Notes: generated by a model not told the origin, from the letters alone. DNA of 64,000 bases from Lantana camara (GCA_037501455.1 CM074858.1:75800501-75864500); one strand, 5' to 3'. Shown: positions 11,862-25,072, counted from the stretch's first letter. Numbers and translations are program-made.

Positions 11862-13604
11862 TGTAACGCCCCAACTTTTCCGTATTCTAAAATGACGTAT
11901 GTGTTTACTAATTTGTGCGAATTAGTTGGCTATAAGTGTTTTCTATATTTAAATTTCATTATTTAATTGTTAAATATATGTGATTAATGGAAATATATAT
12001 AATATTTGATTGGAACGCGTACGATTACTTGAACCACTTGTGCATGAATAACTTATGTGTTCCCAAATTTCGCGTTTAAATTATTATAATTAAGTAATTA
12101 TATGATTTAATTTTATTATTATTTGAATAAGAGAATTATTTGAATTTGTCTGAATTAAATCCATATGATTATTTGAAATACTTGCGCATGTGTGATTTGT
12201 TTGCGTGTCGTTTCTATATGATTTGAATTCGAAATCTCGTGGAAATTTAATATGTTGGAGCTATGTGTGTCATGAACATGTATATATGATCATTTTACAT
12301 TTTCGGGTTCGTTTGGTTGCGTTTTAATTTATTTTCTATGTTTGGAACCAAATCGGGGGCTAATGAGCACTTGGCGCACCCTTGGTTCCGTATGTTATAT
12401 CTTGAGCTCGAGAACTCGAAATCGAGTTCCGTCAACTTCGTTGAACTCATAAAGAAATTTGGGTTCAATTAACTTAGCCTCATATTTTTCTAAGACCATT
12501 TGAAACCCCGAAATTCAATCGAAAACCGAAACGAATGCAAATCTGCCACCCTTTACTAAAAATGCCATAACTCATTCAAACCTTGACCAAATTAACTATG
12601 GTTGGAGGCATTGGTACCCCCGTTAAGCCCACTATCTGATCCTTATCTCCCTCAACCGAACCAACCCTCACACACAAGAGAAAATCAGCCCAAAAGCCCC
12701 TGCTCCAGTCCATTCCCATAACCTTGCCAAAGCTTGGGGATTCAAAGCTCAAATCTCTTCCAACCTTCATCCAATCCACAAGGTAAGCTTAGGGTTGTAT
12801 TATACATCCATCATGAGTCATTTTTATCCATTCATCCCCAATTTTGAACATGATTTCATAGGTTTATGGATGAAATGGTGAATAGTTAGGTTATAGAGAA
12901 ATTTGTTGATCTCTCTCAGTCCTTGATGATTTAGGTTGATTCCAAGCATGAATATGATTGTCTTAACTCTTTATTTGGATTTATGGTGTTGTATTACGTG
13001 GTAGTTGAAGCATTCATGAGTTTCCATTAATGGAATTTGAAGAAAAGTCATGAAATGATCATCCATTCCTTCATCTCGCGTTGATCACTCTTGGGGGCTG
13101 ATTTATATGTTGTTTTGGAGTTGTTTTATTGCCTATTTGTGATCATATCTTAGCTGAGCATGTTGGTGAATTTGTGGCATGGGTTCTGCTCTGTTTTCGT
13201 TCCATTTTGCTGCTGTAACAGGTCTGTCGCGACCGCGATCGAACCATGAAGGAAAATGGTAGTGGCCGCGACCCTCTCTCGTCTTTGTTGCGTTGTTTCT
13301 CAGGTCGCGCCCGCGACCTGAATTGCAAGTGTTTGAGGTCGTGCCCGCGACCTCATTTTCAGCTGCTCACGTATTATGGAATTTGAGTAAATTCGGGAAT
13401 TGCATGGGTAGCGGCCGCTACCATTTCATGAAGGAAATGGGTCGCGGCCGCGACCCTCACATTAACTGCAAGAAATTTCTAATTTTTAGACGTTGTTTGC
13501 ATGGCTTCCTTGGCTCGATTTTAGTTCATACACTTCATTAACATGTCATATAATGTGTTATCATATGTGTTTTGAAGTTTGGTAAGTTTTCGTTGAATAT
13601 TTTC
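11862..13604 (+). repeat. 3' LTR of element G, segment 1
   Basis: It begins TGTAACGCCCCAAC directly after G's polypurine tract. A strong donor-like site CACAAG/GTAAGC lies at 12782/12783 and the palindrome cluster at 13221-13456. The LTR stops at 13604 where LTR C starts. It resumes at 45698 and again at 53455. The summed length, about 3.5 kb plus roughly 100 bp missing at the 3' end, fits the 3.7-3.9 kb LTRs of A and B. Confidence 0.8.
13221..13456 (+). promoter_or_regulatory. Cluster of GGTCGCGGCCGCGACC palindromes in LTR G
   Basis: Six related palindromes lie at about 13221-13245, 13258-13273, 13301-13320 (CAGGTCGCGCCCGCGACCTG), 13335-13354, 13407-13422 (GGTAGCGGCCGCTACC) and 13439-13456. 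Several are separated by a repeated CATGAAGGAAA-type spacer. The very high CpG content stands out from the AT-rich LTR. The place in the LTR matches the unrelated palindromes of the other families. Confidence 0.75.
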
Positions 13605-13819
13605 TGTAACGCCCCGGTTTTTATTTATTAATATCTTATGTCTAAAAATAATTTTATAAATTATATTTTACAATACTTTCATGAGATTTTATCAATTTAT
13701 ATCAAATTGAGAATTCCTTTCAAGACTTAAAAATATTCATCTCGTGAAATGATTACCGAATATGATTTAATTGTCAATTTGCCCCATATGTTCATTCTTT
13801 TAAATTTAGGGACCAAATT
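13605..13819 (+). repeat. LTR C, segment 1 (5' start)
   Basis: It starts TGTAACGCCCCGG at 13605 inside LTR G. It is interrupted at 13819 by element B, whose AAATT duplication is 13815-13819, and continues at 43173 (after the second AAATT copy). Total LTR length without insertions is only about 0.78 kb. Confidence 0.65.
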
Positions 13820-16800
13820 TGTAGCACCCGAGCATAAGGTACCACTTTCCCCGCACCGTGACCCGACCCGTATATGAAATGGTAGTCCATACACGTGCCA
13901 AATCCACAGCGAACGGGGACACAACACACACGCTATGCTAGGCGGGACTAACCCTTAAACCAATCAGTTCAAGATAACTTAAAATCTGAGTTAAAATAAA
14001 ATTCGCGGAAGCAAGAATAACATAGCATATACAATGAGCCACCAAGCTCCAAAAATAGATATACAAAAGCATTCGAATATCCAACGGCACTCATGGCCTA
14101 CAAAATCATAACACTCCAAGCATAAACTATAAATGCAAGACCTAGACGACTAGTATTCCCGCCTAGCACTCCTATACCTGCCCAAACAACTGAAAACAAC
14201 CGGGTTCAGTCTAAAAGCGACTGGTGGGTATAAAAACGGGCATAAAATATATAATATCGCATAAATTAAACACATACATGCAAGCCCTAATCCCGTGTGA
14301 AGTTTAATAAGACTTTACCAAGTGGTTAAAACAAAAGGAAACATCAACGGGATTACGACGTTCATATTCATTCATAAATGTTCTTAAGGGTTTATGGCCC
14401 GGCGAGTGGTGGTGCACAATCTCCAACCTACTCCTCGTGTAATCATAATTAATTATTCAGTCATTCGTTATCATACATAAATTCTTTGGTGCTCATAAAT
14501 ACATGATCATAATCATTCATATACTCTTTCTTCCTCCGGGTGGTGGACGGGCTTGCAAGACCCGGCCACCGGTTCATACATAGGCCAATGGGGGTACATG
14601 AATCCCCCAAGGGCACTCAGCTCCCATTCCTCGCTAAAACTCCTAGCGAGGGCCGGTATCACCGTAGTTTGGTTGGAACTAGTATATGGGATCCCCGTCA
14701 GCCCTTGCTTCCTCGGTTAGTCACATATACTAAGTCCCGGGGCCCGTGCAATCATAAATCATAATTATCTCGCCAAACATACGGTAGGGTTCATAAATAA
14801 AAGAAAGGGGGTCATAAGTTTGAAATTATTTACCCGAAATGACTCGATATATATAAATATACAATTTTGGCTTAAAACTTTACACATAAGGAATATATAT
14901 GGTTGTTTTAACTAATAGAAGAAAAAACCCACCTTTTCCAAAGCAAAAGAAAGGCACAAGCGTCTCAAGGCTCGCCCTCGTCTCCGACCAAACCCAAATC
15001 TGTGCAAAAGAAAAGGTATGAGACTCAATGACCACATATGACGCTCGGCAATGAAGTGCATATGACATGAATGCATAATTGATCATATTATATCAATAAG
15101 ATGTTCATGTGCACTATTAAGTGATTTAAATCATATAATCATTCATTCGTTCATATATTTCATTCAATTTCATAAGTTCATAAATTCATATAAATTTCAT
15201 AAATTCATAAATTCATATCAATTTCATAAATTCATAACGACTATCAATTAATCTAAAATCCAATTAATAAGCCTAACACATATTATTCAAATTCACATTT
15301 AGGAAGAAAATAAATAAAACGTTCAATCAAAAGTCAGTAGAATAAATACGCGAAATAGAATTCAATTAATTTCAATAATTAAATTAAATCAAATAATATT
15401 TAAAATATATAATATATATATACATAATAATATATATATATATACACGTACACACACACACATGCATGCATAAATCACATATATACTTCATATATATAAA
15501 TATAACCCATGCATGCAATATATATACTATATATATTATACACATGCATGCAAAATAAGTAACAAACAAACACAAATACATATATATATATACACAGCCA
15601 CACACATGCATGCAAGAACACCACACACGCAGCACACACCCAGCAGCCATGCAACCAAAACAGCAGCAGCAGTTAAAGAAGAAGCAGCAGAGAAAACCAG
15701 AAAAACGGGGTGACACCCCCGTGTCACCTCCAAAGCATGGACCGAGACACCCCCGTGTCTTGGTACAGCAGCTCCAACCCACACAGCACCCCCGTTCCTC
15801 GCTGGAACGGGCAGAAATGGCACCCCCATGCCACAAACCAGAACATCTGGAACAGACAGCAAAATACGCAGAAAACAGAGCAGGAAAAAGGCAGCCATTT
15901 CCAGCAAGAAAGAAGGCAACAAAGCAAGGCATAAATGGCAACAAAACTCAACACAACACAAGCTAAAAGACCAAGAAAGCTGACAACAAAAGCATGAAGG
16001 AATATCAGTAGTTTTGACAGCAAAAACCAGCGTGAAAAACAGGGCAAAACGCGAAGAAAAACAGGGCATGCTTGCGTTCAATAAATCCGATTCAGTTCAG
16101 GTCCATAAGTCCATCAAATGTGCAGCAAAATATCATGTATTCAACAAGTAAATCAGTTCCAAAAGTGATCAATCAAGACAACAACCATACGTGACCTTCA
16201 TGTGGATTTTCTCAAAGATGTCATAAATGATATATCATAAATACCTCAACAACCACGACATCAATGACCATAAATGATATGAGGATGTCAAAACAATCAA
16301 TCTCAAGCTTGGAATCAATCAAAATCATTGAGAATCGAAGAAGATCAAGAATTTGCCCAAAATCTCTTATTTTCGGAAATTGCCCAGAAAATCATGAAAC
16401 CATGCTCAAAATCATGAATGAAAGGATGAAAATGATCATAATTAAACATACAATACAACCCTAAGCTTACATTGTTGATTGGTTGAAGTTTGGATGAGAT
16501 TTGAGCTCCAAAATCTCCAAGGATGGAAGGTTACGGGACTGGAATGAAAAACAGTAGCTTTGGCTGAGTTTTGGGGAATGTGAGAGGATAATCTCGGTCA
16601 AGGATTGTTATGTCATGATAGATGGTTGAGTTAGGGTTTCAAAGAATCAAACCATGGTTAATTTGGTTATGGTTTGGGCAAGATATGGCTGATTTTGTAC
16701 AACAAGGTCAAGCTGGTCTCCGTTTCGTTTTTCGGTTGGATTTCGGAGTTTCAAACGACTTAGGAAAAATGAACGGCTAAGTTTACTAAACTCGAATTTT

Positions 16801-17520
16801 CGTTACGAGTTCAGCGGAGTTGACGGAACTTGAATCCGAGTTCCCGAGCTCAAGATATTAAATTCGGAACTAAGGGTACGCTAAGTGCTCGTTAGCTCCC
16901 GTTTTGGTTCCTCGAAACAAATTAAATCCGTTAACATATCAAATGAATTCGAAAACATAAATTGAGCTTAAAATCATGTTCATAACACATATATGTACGA
17001 CATATTACAAAATCGTGGCAATTTGATATCATATCATATAAGAACGAAGCACAAAATAAACGAACAAACTCATACATGCAATTCATGCATAAATTATGAA
17101 ATTCCATGCAAAATTCAACCAAATCCATGCATAAATAATTCCCATGCAAAAATGAAATAAAATTCATGCAATAATAATTCCCATGCAAAAATTATGATTT
17201 TCATGCATAATTATATTTTCCAGCGTATAAATATATATTTGAATAATTAACTAATTAAAACATGATTAATTAACATAACATATAATTAGCATAATCATTA
17301 AATTAATAATAAAATAATTAAACATATATATATATATATAATACGAAATATATATATATATATAAAATTAATAATATTAAAATAAGATAATATAATATAA
17401 TATAATAAAATAATAACAATTATAATAAAATTAAATATAAAACACGTAAAAACAATTAATTCGCGCAATTTGGTAAACACATACGTCGTACCTTTACGTC
17501 TGAAAAGTCGGGGCGCTACA
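13820..17520 (-). repeat. LTR of element B, left (3' LTR of unit B1)
   Basis: 3701 bp on the minus strand from TGTAGCGCCCCGAC (17520) to CGGGTGCTACA (13820). It carries the palindrome cluster at 15710-15834, the exon-like cassette at 14933-14999 and the CAGTC/GACTG stem at 14207-14223. It lacks a segment near 14130 that is present once in the middle LTR and partly duplicated in the right LTR. Its first donor-like site is changed from AAG/GTAAG to AAT/GTAAG (about 16469). Confidence 0.92.
15710..15834 (-). promoter_or_regulatory. Palindrome cluster in left LTR of B
   Basis: GTGACACCCCCGTGTCAC, a CGAGACAC/GTGTCT pair, a CCGTTCC...GGAACGG inverted pair with a 5 nt gap, and GGCACCCCCATGCC follow each other within 125 bp. 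Compared with the other two B LTRs, the arms here are weakened by C-to-T or G-to-A changes at CpG. Confidence 0.7.
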
Positions 17521-17556
17521 ATCTCTCCCCCCTTAACAGAATCCGTCCTCGGATTC
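17521..17556 (-). promoter_or_regulatory. Hairpin and polypurine tract of unit B1
   Basis: Minus strand: GAATCCGAGGACGGATTC (17539-17556) is a perfect 7 bp stem with an AGGA loop. It is followed by AAGGGGGGAGAGAT (17521-17534), which abuts the LTR start. The gag-pol stop codon TGA (17555-17557) overlaps the stem. Confidence 0.88.
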
Positions 17557-19777
17557 ACTGCTCGCTCGGAAACAACTCGGGGTGAAACCTTTTCATCTTA
17601 TCCTCCGTCTCCCACGTAGCCTCTTCGGTTTTATCACTTCTCCAAAGAACCTTAACTACTGGAATGCGCCGATTTCGAAGTTCCTGAAACTTTCGATCCA
17701 ATATCTTAATCGGCTTCTGAACGAAGGTGAGATCCGGTTCTAATTCCACTTCTTCAACCGGTAGAACCTCGGACTCGTCTCGATAATACTTTCGGAGCTG
17801 TGAAACATGAAACACGTTATGAATTCCAGTCAAACTCGGAGGCAAGTCCAGTCGATAGGCCGTATCCCCAATCTTCTCCAAAATCTCATACGGTCCCATA
17901 TACCGAGGGTTCAATTTTCCTCCTCGTCCAATCCTTGAGAACCCTTTTCGTGGGGAAGCCTTTAAGAAAACCTTATCTCCAATCTCAAACTCCAAATTCT
18001 TCCTCCGAAGATCTGCATAACTCTTTTGTCGATCCTGAGCAGCCTTCATCCGTTGTCTAATTATCTGGACCTTATCAATAGCCTCTTGTACAGCCTTAGA
18101 GGGTTTTTCCTTCTTTTTCCCTCTTTTAATCCCTTCTTGTTTGGTCCAATTCCATTCCTCCAAGTCAAAGAACAACGGTAATCGACATTTACGTCCATAA
18201 AGAGCTTCATAAGGGGCCATTTCAATCGAGGCTTGATAGCTATTGTTGTAAGCAAACTCGATTAACGGCAACTGTTCATTCCACGAACTTTGAAAGTCCA
18301 ATGCACATGCTCTCAACAAATCCTCCAGATACTTAATTAACCTTTCTGATTGTCCGTCGGTCTGAGGATGGAAAACTGTGCTGAATTGAAGCCTTGTTCC
18401 CAAACACTTCTGTAATTCTTGCCATAACCTTGAAGTAAATCTGGGATCCCGATCCGAGACAATACTAACAGGTACACCATGAAGCCTGACAATCTCATCA
18501 TTGTACCTCTTGGCCAACTTACTCACTTTATCGGACATTCTAATAGCAAGAAAATGAGCTGATTTTGTCAACCTGTCCACAATAACCCAAATTCCATCGA
18601 AACTTCCTCTCACTTTTGGTAATCCCGAAACAAAATCCTTAGCTATTTGTTCCCATTTCCATTCCGGGATAGGTAATGGTTGAAGTAGCCCCGATGGCTT
18701 TTGATGTTCTGCCTTAACCACTTGACAAGTCATGCAGTGTTTCACGAAGTCGATCACATCCCGTTTCAATCCATTCCTCCAATAGAATTGCTTAAGATCC
18801 TTATACATTTTGGTCCCTCCGGGATGTATCGAATAACCTGACCGATGGGCTTCCTCAAGAGTAATCCTTTTTAACTCTTCCGGGACAACAATTCTATTCT
18901 TGAATCTTAGAAGTCCCATATCATCAAACCCAAACGGACACTCTGAATCAGCTCGAGCTTTCTCAGCTAATTTCTGAACCTCGGGATCAATCCTCTGAGC
19001 ATCAAATAATCTCTGTTTAAGATCTGGTTGAACCGTAATATTCCGAACACTAGCCCTCAGTCTGAACAACTCATTCTCATCTCCAATTTCCACTTTCACA
19101 TTGGACACGCTAGCTTTCCGACTGAGCGCATCCGCGACTAAATTGGCTTTGCCGGGATGGTATCGGTTTGTACACTCATAATCCGCCAAAAGTTCCATCC
19201 AACGCCGTTGTCTCTTGTTCAATTCCTTTTGCGAGAATAAGTATTGGAGACTCTTGTGATCGGAAAAGACCTCAAACGAAATTCCATAAAGATAGTGTCT
19301 CCACTTACCCAAAGCAAAGATCACTGCCGCTAACTCTAAATCATGAGTGGGGTAGTTCTGTTCATGCTCTTTCAATTTCCTTGAGGCATAGGCGATCACT
19401 CTTCCATTCTGCATCAACACACATCCCAAACCTTCCTTTGAGGCGTCCGTATAAACTGTATATCCTTCTGTGCCTTCGGGAAGTGCTAATACAGGAGCGG
19501 TGGTCAACTTCTCCTTTAAAAGTTGAAAACTAGCCTCACATGCCTCGTCCCACTCAAACTTAACCGCTTTCTTAGTCAATCGGGTTATAGGAGCCGCAAT
19601 CTTTGAGAAATCCTGTACAAATCTCCGATAGTAGCCTGCCAAACCCAAGAAACTCCTTACTTCTGAAGCATTTTTCGGGCTTTGCCATTGAATAACCGTC
19701 TCAATCTTAGAAGGGTCTACCTCCAAACCTTTCCTTGAAATAATATGACCCAAAAATATTACCCGATCAATCCAGAA
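17555..19777 (-). pseudogene. B1 gag-pol, 3' part: RT thumb, RNase H, integrase, chromodomain
   Basis: This is the last 741 codons (including the stop) of the B1 polyprotein, downstream of an in-frame TAG at 19778-19780 (codon 767 counted from the gag ATG at 22078). RNase H follows the connection region, with TDASKEGLG and HDLELAAV, ending near ADALSRKAS. Integrase shows the H...H...CMTC zinc region, a D in the DFVSGLP segment, D in [10 protein letters not shown] and E in [12 protein letters not shown]. Then come the GPY/F module YMGPYEIL and a chromodomain-like tail ending ATWETEDKM. The proteins would copy the RNA and insert the cDNA. There is no frameshift. The true stop is TGA at 17555-17557, about 35 nt before the LTR. 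Confidence 0.92.
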
Positions 19778-21415
19778 CTAACATTTGCTAAACTTAGCAT
19801 ACAACCGATGTTCCCTTAAGGTCTCCAACACAATTCTGAGATGCCTTGCATGATCCTCCGGAGTTCTCGAATAAACTAAGATGTCATCGATGAAGATTAC
19901 CACAAACTTATCCAAATAGGGCCGGAAAATTCGATGCATCATATCCATTAAAGCAGCTGGAGCATTAGTCAATCCAAAAGGCATCACTACGAACTCGTAG
20001 TGTCCATACCGGGTGTTAAATCCCATCTTCGGAATGTCCTCTTCCCGGATCTTCAATTGATAATATCCTTGTCTCAAGTCCAATTTTGAATATACCCCAG
20101 AACCCTGTAACATGTCGAATAAATCCTCAATATGGGGCGAAGGATACTTATTCTTTACAGTCATCCGGTTAAGCTCCCGGTAATCTATACACATTCTTAA
20201 AGTTCCATCCTTTTTCTTAACAAAGAGAACCGAAGCACCCCAAGGTGACGAATTTGGCCGTATATATCCAACTTTGAGCAATTCCTCTAATTGAATCTTT
20301 AACTCTTTCAACTCGGCCGGTGCCATCCGACACGGAGTCTTAGAATACGGTGTGGATCCTGGATGTAAGTCAATAGCGAATTCGATCTCACGGTCGGGTG
20401 GTAGAGAACTCAAATTCTCCGGAAACACATCGGAGAAATCCTTAACGACCGCGGTATCCTCCAACTTAAATTGATCTTTCGGCCTATTAAGAAGGTAAGC
20501 AATAAATCCCGTTGCTCCTTCTCTCATCAACTTGTGAGCTTCCATATAAGACAAGAGAGATATCGTTCTTGATCCACTACCAATCACCAATTCTTTCCCC
20601 AAAATCACCTTCTTCGCAAAACAATCAACATTGGCCCGATGCCTGGACAACCAGTCCATACCCAAGATAACTCCATACCTCTTCATAGGCATAACAATTA
20701 AATCAGCCGGATACTCTTTCCCTTCAATCAAAACTGAACACTCCCGAACCAACTGATCTGTCTGAAGACTCCCTCCAAGTGGCGAACTCACCAAATAATA
20801 AGAAGAAAGACAGATAACAGGCAAGCACAGAGTGGCAACTATATCACAAGAAATAAAGGAATGCGTGGCACCCGGATCAAAGAGTGCATGAATGTTCATG
20901 TTATGTATGCATAGGGTACCTTCTACAACGGCTGTGGGATCAATCTCTGCATCTTGCTCCTCACCCTCGATGGCGTAAGCACGAGCCTGAATCATTGGCC
21001 TTTGAGCTCCTTTCTGAAATCCGGGGTTCTTGTAGGGACATGTCTCCGCCATATGATCACCTTTTCCACAAATGAGGCACAAATTCAACCTTCTTCGACA
21101 ATTATTGTAGGTATGGGTCGGTCCCCCGCAATGAGTACAAGGAGGTACATCCGGGCTTGAATTTGTAGGTGTCGGTGCCATAAGTAGAGCCTTTGGTCGA
21201 GTCGGTGCGGCCTGAGAACCTTGTCCTCCAAACCGAGGCTTCTTAAACGGACCCTTAGGAGGTGGACTAGCTTGAATCATCGGCCTCTTTCCTGAATTCG
21301 ATCCGGAACCTCTTCCCATTGGAGCTCTAAACATCGGATCCTTCTTCTTGAATTCCTCCTCTTGAACCAAAGCCCTTTGCACGGTGTCGGCAAATGACTC
21401 GAAATTGTGCCCCGC
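19778..21415 (-). pseudogene. B1 gag-pol, middle part: gag C-terminus, protease, reverse transcriptase
   Basis: An open stretch lies between nonsense codons TAA (21416-21418, codon 221) and TAG (19778-19780, codon 767). It holds two CX2CX4HX4C zinc knuckles ([14 protein letters not shown], then [14 protein letters not shown]), a protease site [10 protein letters not shown] (D at about residue 401), and reverse transcriptase blocks [29 protein letters not shown] and FIDDILVYS (residues 729-737). Relative to copy B2, the TAA replaces a CAA and the closing TAG replaces a GAG. Some further residue changes (for example DMLQ and GFNTRYG neighbours) are conservative. Confidence 0.9.
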
Positions 21416-21433
21416 TTACCCGTGTCTCAAGTC

Positions 21434-22078
21434 CTATCTCAATCCCGCTATGAATTTCCTTGCCTTCCTCTTCTCATCCCGGGTGACATGAGGAGCATAT
21501 TTCCCAAGTCTATTGAATACAGCGAGGTATTGAGTCACCGTACGAGCCCCTTGTTTTAATTCCATGAATTCTTGCTCCTTCCTCTCTCTTACCACTTCCG
21601 GTACAAAGCATTCCCGGAATTCTCTCTTGAAAACTTCCCAAGTTACTTCCTCTTCATCGACTTCAAGCTTCTCCCTTGTTCGTTCCCACCATTCATACGC
21701 ATCCCTATCGAGTTGGAATATAGCAAATTGAGCCTTCTCTTGCGTACTAAACTGTTGGACCCCAAATATCCTCTCCAATCTAATCAACCAACCCTCCGAG
21801 ACCGTATCGTCAATAGAACTAGAAAACCGAGGGGGGTTGTAACCCAGAAACACCCCATGAGGATCTCTATTATTATTATGATTTGGTGGAGGCGTCGGTT
21901 GTTCTGCTTGTTGTGGTGGGGGAGCTTGAGTCCTCCTGTGCTCAACATAGTTGAAAACCGCTTCCATGAAATTTCCCATGTCCACCGGTGGTGCTTGTGG
22001 TTGGGGTGGAGGTGTAGGAGATCGATCATGATGACGACGGTGTCCGGGAGATCTCTCACGGTGTCTACGCGGAGGCAT
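21434..22078 (-). pseudogene. B1 gag-pol, 5' part: gag N-terminus
   Basis: The frame starts at ATG 22076-22078 (MPPRRHRERS) directly after a CAG and ends at a TAG at 21434-21436 (codon 215). The basic, proline-rich N-terminus leads into a retrotransposon gag domain with [34 protein letters not shown] and FKREFRECFVP, typical of Tekay/Del gag. I prefer this ATG over an in-frame TTG 9 nt upstream because the same MPPRRH start occurs in copy B2 and in element E. TAG replaces CAG seen in B2. Confidence 0.9.
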
Positions 22079-22272
22079 CCTGTTCAAGAAATACTGAAAT
22101 GCATGCTATTTTTAGTCCATGCATGCAACTGCAATTAATTCGATCAAAATTCAAAATTTAAAGCACACAAGCACGTAAACAATGCATATGCAACACATTG
22201 ACAAGTTGTTCCTAAAGCCGAACGACCTAACTGACTCAACACGACACTAGAACTCGGGTTTTGCAACCCTAA

Positions 22273-22284
22273 GCTCTGATACCA
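22273..22284 (-). other. Primer-binding site, unit B1
   Basis: Minus-strand TGGTATCAGAGC, complementary to the initiator tRNA-Met 3' end, 8 nt from the LTR at 22293. Confidence 0.92.
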
Positions 22285-22292
22285 CATAAGGA

Positions 22293-24049
22293 TGTAGCAC
22301 CCGAGCGTAAGGTACCACATCCCCCGCACCGTGACCCGACCCGTATATGAAATGGAAGTCTATACACGTGCCAAATCCATGGCGAACGGGGACACAACAC
22401 ACACGCTATGCTAGGCGGGACTAACCCTTAAACCAATCAGTTCAAGATAACTTAAAATCAGAGTTAAAATAAAATTCGCGGAAGCAAGAATAACATAGCA
22501 TATACAATGAGCCACCAAGCTCCAAAAATAGATATACAAAAGCATTCGAATATCTAACGGCACTCACGGCCTACAAAATCATAACGCTCCAAGCATAAAC
22601 TATAATCATATACAAAAATAATGAGAGTATGAAAGTATGAGACTGGAAAGAAGTGCTAAACATAAATGCAAGACCTAGACGACTTGTATTCCCGCCTAGC
22701 ACTCCTATACCTGCACAAACAACTGAAAACAACCGGGTTCAGTCTAAAAGAGACTGGTGGGTATAAAAACGGGCATAAAATATATAATATCGCATAAATT
22801 AAACACATACATGCAAGCCCTAATCCCGTGTGAAGTTTAATAAGACTTTACCAAGTGGTTAAAACAAAAGGAAACATCAACGGGATTACGACGTTCATAT
22901 TCATTCATAAATGTTCTTAAGGGTTTATGGCCCGGCGAGTGGGCGTGCACAATCTCCAACCTACTCCTCGTGTAATCATAATTAATTATTTAGTCATTCG
23001 TTATCATACATAAATTCTTTGGTGCTCATAAATACATGATCATAATCATTCATATACTCCTTCTTCCTCCGGGTGGTGGACGGGCTTGCAAGACCCGGCC
23101 ACCGGTTCATACATAGGCCAATGGGGGTACATGAATCCCCCAAGGGCACTCAACTCCCATTCCTCGCTAAAACTCGTAGCGAGGGCCGGTATCACCGTAG
23201 TTTGGTTGGAAGTAGTATATGGGATCCCCGTCAGCCCTTGCTTCCTCGGTTAGTCACATATACTAAGTCCCGAGGCCCGTGCAATCATAAATCATAATTA
23301 TCTCGCCAAACATATGGTAGGGTTCATAAATAAAAGAAAGGGGGTCATAAGTTTGAAATTATTTACCCGAAATGACTCGATATATATAAATATACAATTT
23401 TGGCTTAAAACTTTGCACATAAGGAATATATATGGTTGTTTTAACTAATAGAAGAAAAAACCCACCTTTTCCAAAGCAAAAGAAAGGCACAAGCGTCTCA
23501 AGGCTCGCCCTCGTCTCCGACCAAACCCGAATCTGTGCAAAAGAAAAGGTATGAGACTCAATGACCACATATGACGCTCGGCAATGAAGTGCATATGACA
23601 TGAATGCATAATTGATCATATTATATCAATAAGATGTTCATGTGCACTATTAAGAGATTTAAATCATATAATCATTCATTCGTTCATATATTTCATTCAA
23701 TTTCATAAGTTCATAAATTCATATAAATTTCATAAATTCATAAATTCATAAATTCATATCAATTTCATAAATTCATAACGACTATCAATTAATCTAAAAT
23801 CCAATTAATAAGCCTAACACATATTATTCAAATTCACATTTAGGAATAAAATAAATAAAACTTTCAATCAAAAGTCAGTAGAATAAATACGCGAAATAGA
23901 ATTCAATTAATTTCAATAATTAAATTAAATCAAATAATATTTAAAATATATAAAAAATATATATAATATAATATATATATATAATAATATATATATATAT
24001 ACACGTACACACACACACATGCATGCATAAATCACATATATACTTCATA
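22293..24049 (-). repeat. Middle LTR of element B, segment nearest unit B1
   Basis: This is the 3' half of the shared LTR, starting TGTAGCACCCG at 22293 in plus coordinates. It carries the exon-like cassette (about 23470-23530). It stops at TCATA (24045-24049), the target duplication of element I, and resumes after 32502. The joined length is about 3.78 kb. Confidence 0.92.
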
Positions 24050-24774
24050 TGTAGCACCCCGGACACGTGGAGGTGCCACACCCCCGCACTATAGGTCAAT
24101 CCACATACGAAATGGCCAATCCGTACACGAACCAACCTATAGCGAACGGGTGACAATGCAATACACGACAAGCCAGGCGGGAAAACTCATATATGCGACA
24201 TAACAAAACGGAAGCATAAATCAATCACTATCAAATATTTCCAGTTATCAGGGCATGACATTTTCCATTTACTGAATAAAATATATTTTAACTTATATAT
24301 CAATACATTATCATCTCCTTGAAATAAATAACATATAATGTAAACATGATCTCTCAGACAATAGATAAACAATCAAGTAATGCAACGTGTTTGACTCAAC
24401 TCTAACAACTGGACTCGACTCACTTCCCGCCTAGCACGCACCTGTAATGACCAGAAAGGTGGAGGTGTCAGTCTGTGAAGACCGAGTGAGGGGTTTACAT
24501 ATATATTAGCGCAGATAACATGCAAGTTATATTCTCGGGTAAAGATTTATAAAAGGGAAATATACAAGTTCAAGAATAGTATAGCTTCGCCCGAGAATAC
24601 AACTATCAATATTAATCACTAGTTCATTTTCACGCAATCAATAAACATGCTTGCTTACTTGTTAATCATTAGGTGATCACTCAAGTCCGTTATCATGCAA
24701 TCATGCAGGTGTATTCAATTACCACATTCATGGAATGGGAATCATGCAATCGGTACATGGCGTGCTTGTAACAT

Positions 24775-25072
24775 GATAGGGTTTGTTCCTCCTGTGATTG
24801 GACGGACAATCATTGGCACGAAAACCAATCCAGCGCCCCCACTAAGAAGGACCTGGCCAGGGGAAACTTAGGTACACGATAGGGTTTTGTTCTTCTTGTG
24901 GTTGGACGGACAACCACTGGCAAGACCAGTCCAGCGCCCTCACTGAGGAGAACCTGGCCAAGAGAACATACGTACACGGTAGGGTATTGTTCATCTTGTG
25001 ATTGGACGGACAATCATTGGCACGAGAACCAATCCAGTGCCCCCACTAAGGAGGACCTGGCCAAGAGAACAC
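24775..25072 (-). repeat. Three tandem copies of an about 101 bp unit in LTR I
   Basis: Each unit contains a TAGGGT(A/T)TTGTTC-like start, TTGGACGGACAA, CCAGCGCCC and ACCTGGCCA. Units begin near 24775, 24876 and 24977. The same three units are in the other LTR at 30544-30841. A single related segment is present in LTR H (about 48925-49130). Confidence 0.85.

Noticed and set aside
14540..14764. 74-codon plus-strand frame (MVDGLARPGHRF), also at 23073 and 40135
   Set aside because: Its recurrence is explained by the three LTR copies. It is antisense to the element and has no known domain.
15384..16081. Minus-strand frames of 181-186 codons in the LTRs of B, repeated near 32493-33091 and 40996-41609
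   Set aside because: They lie across AT repeats and the palindrome cluster, are low-complexity (Cys/Phe/Tyr rich), vary in length between LTR copies and overlap in two frames. They look like chance frames in repeated LTR DNA.
22273..22284. tRNA-Met gene fragments
   Set aside because: Only the 12 nt complementary to the tRNA 3' end is present at each site, as expected for primer-binding sites.
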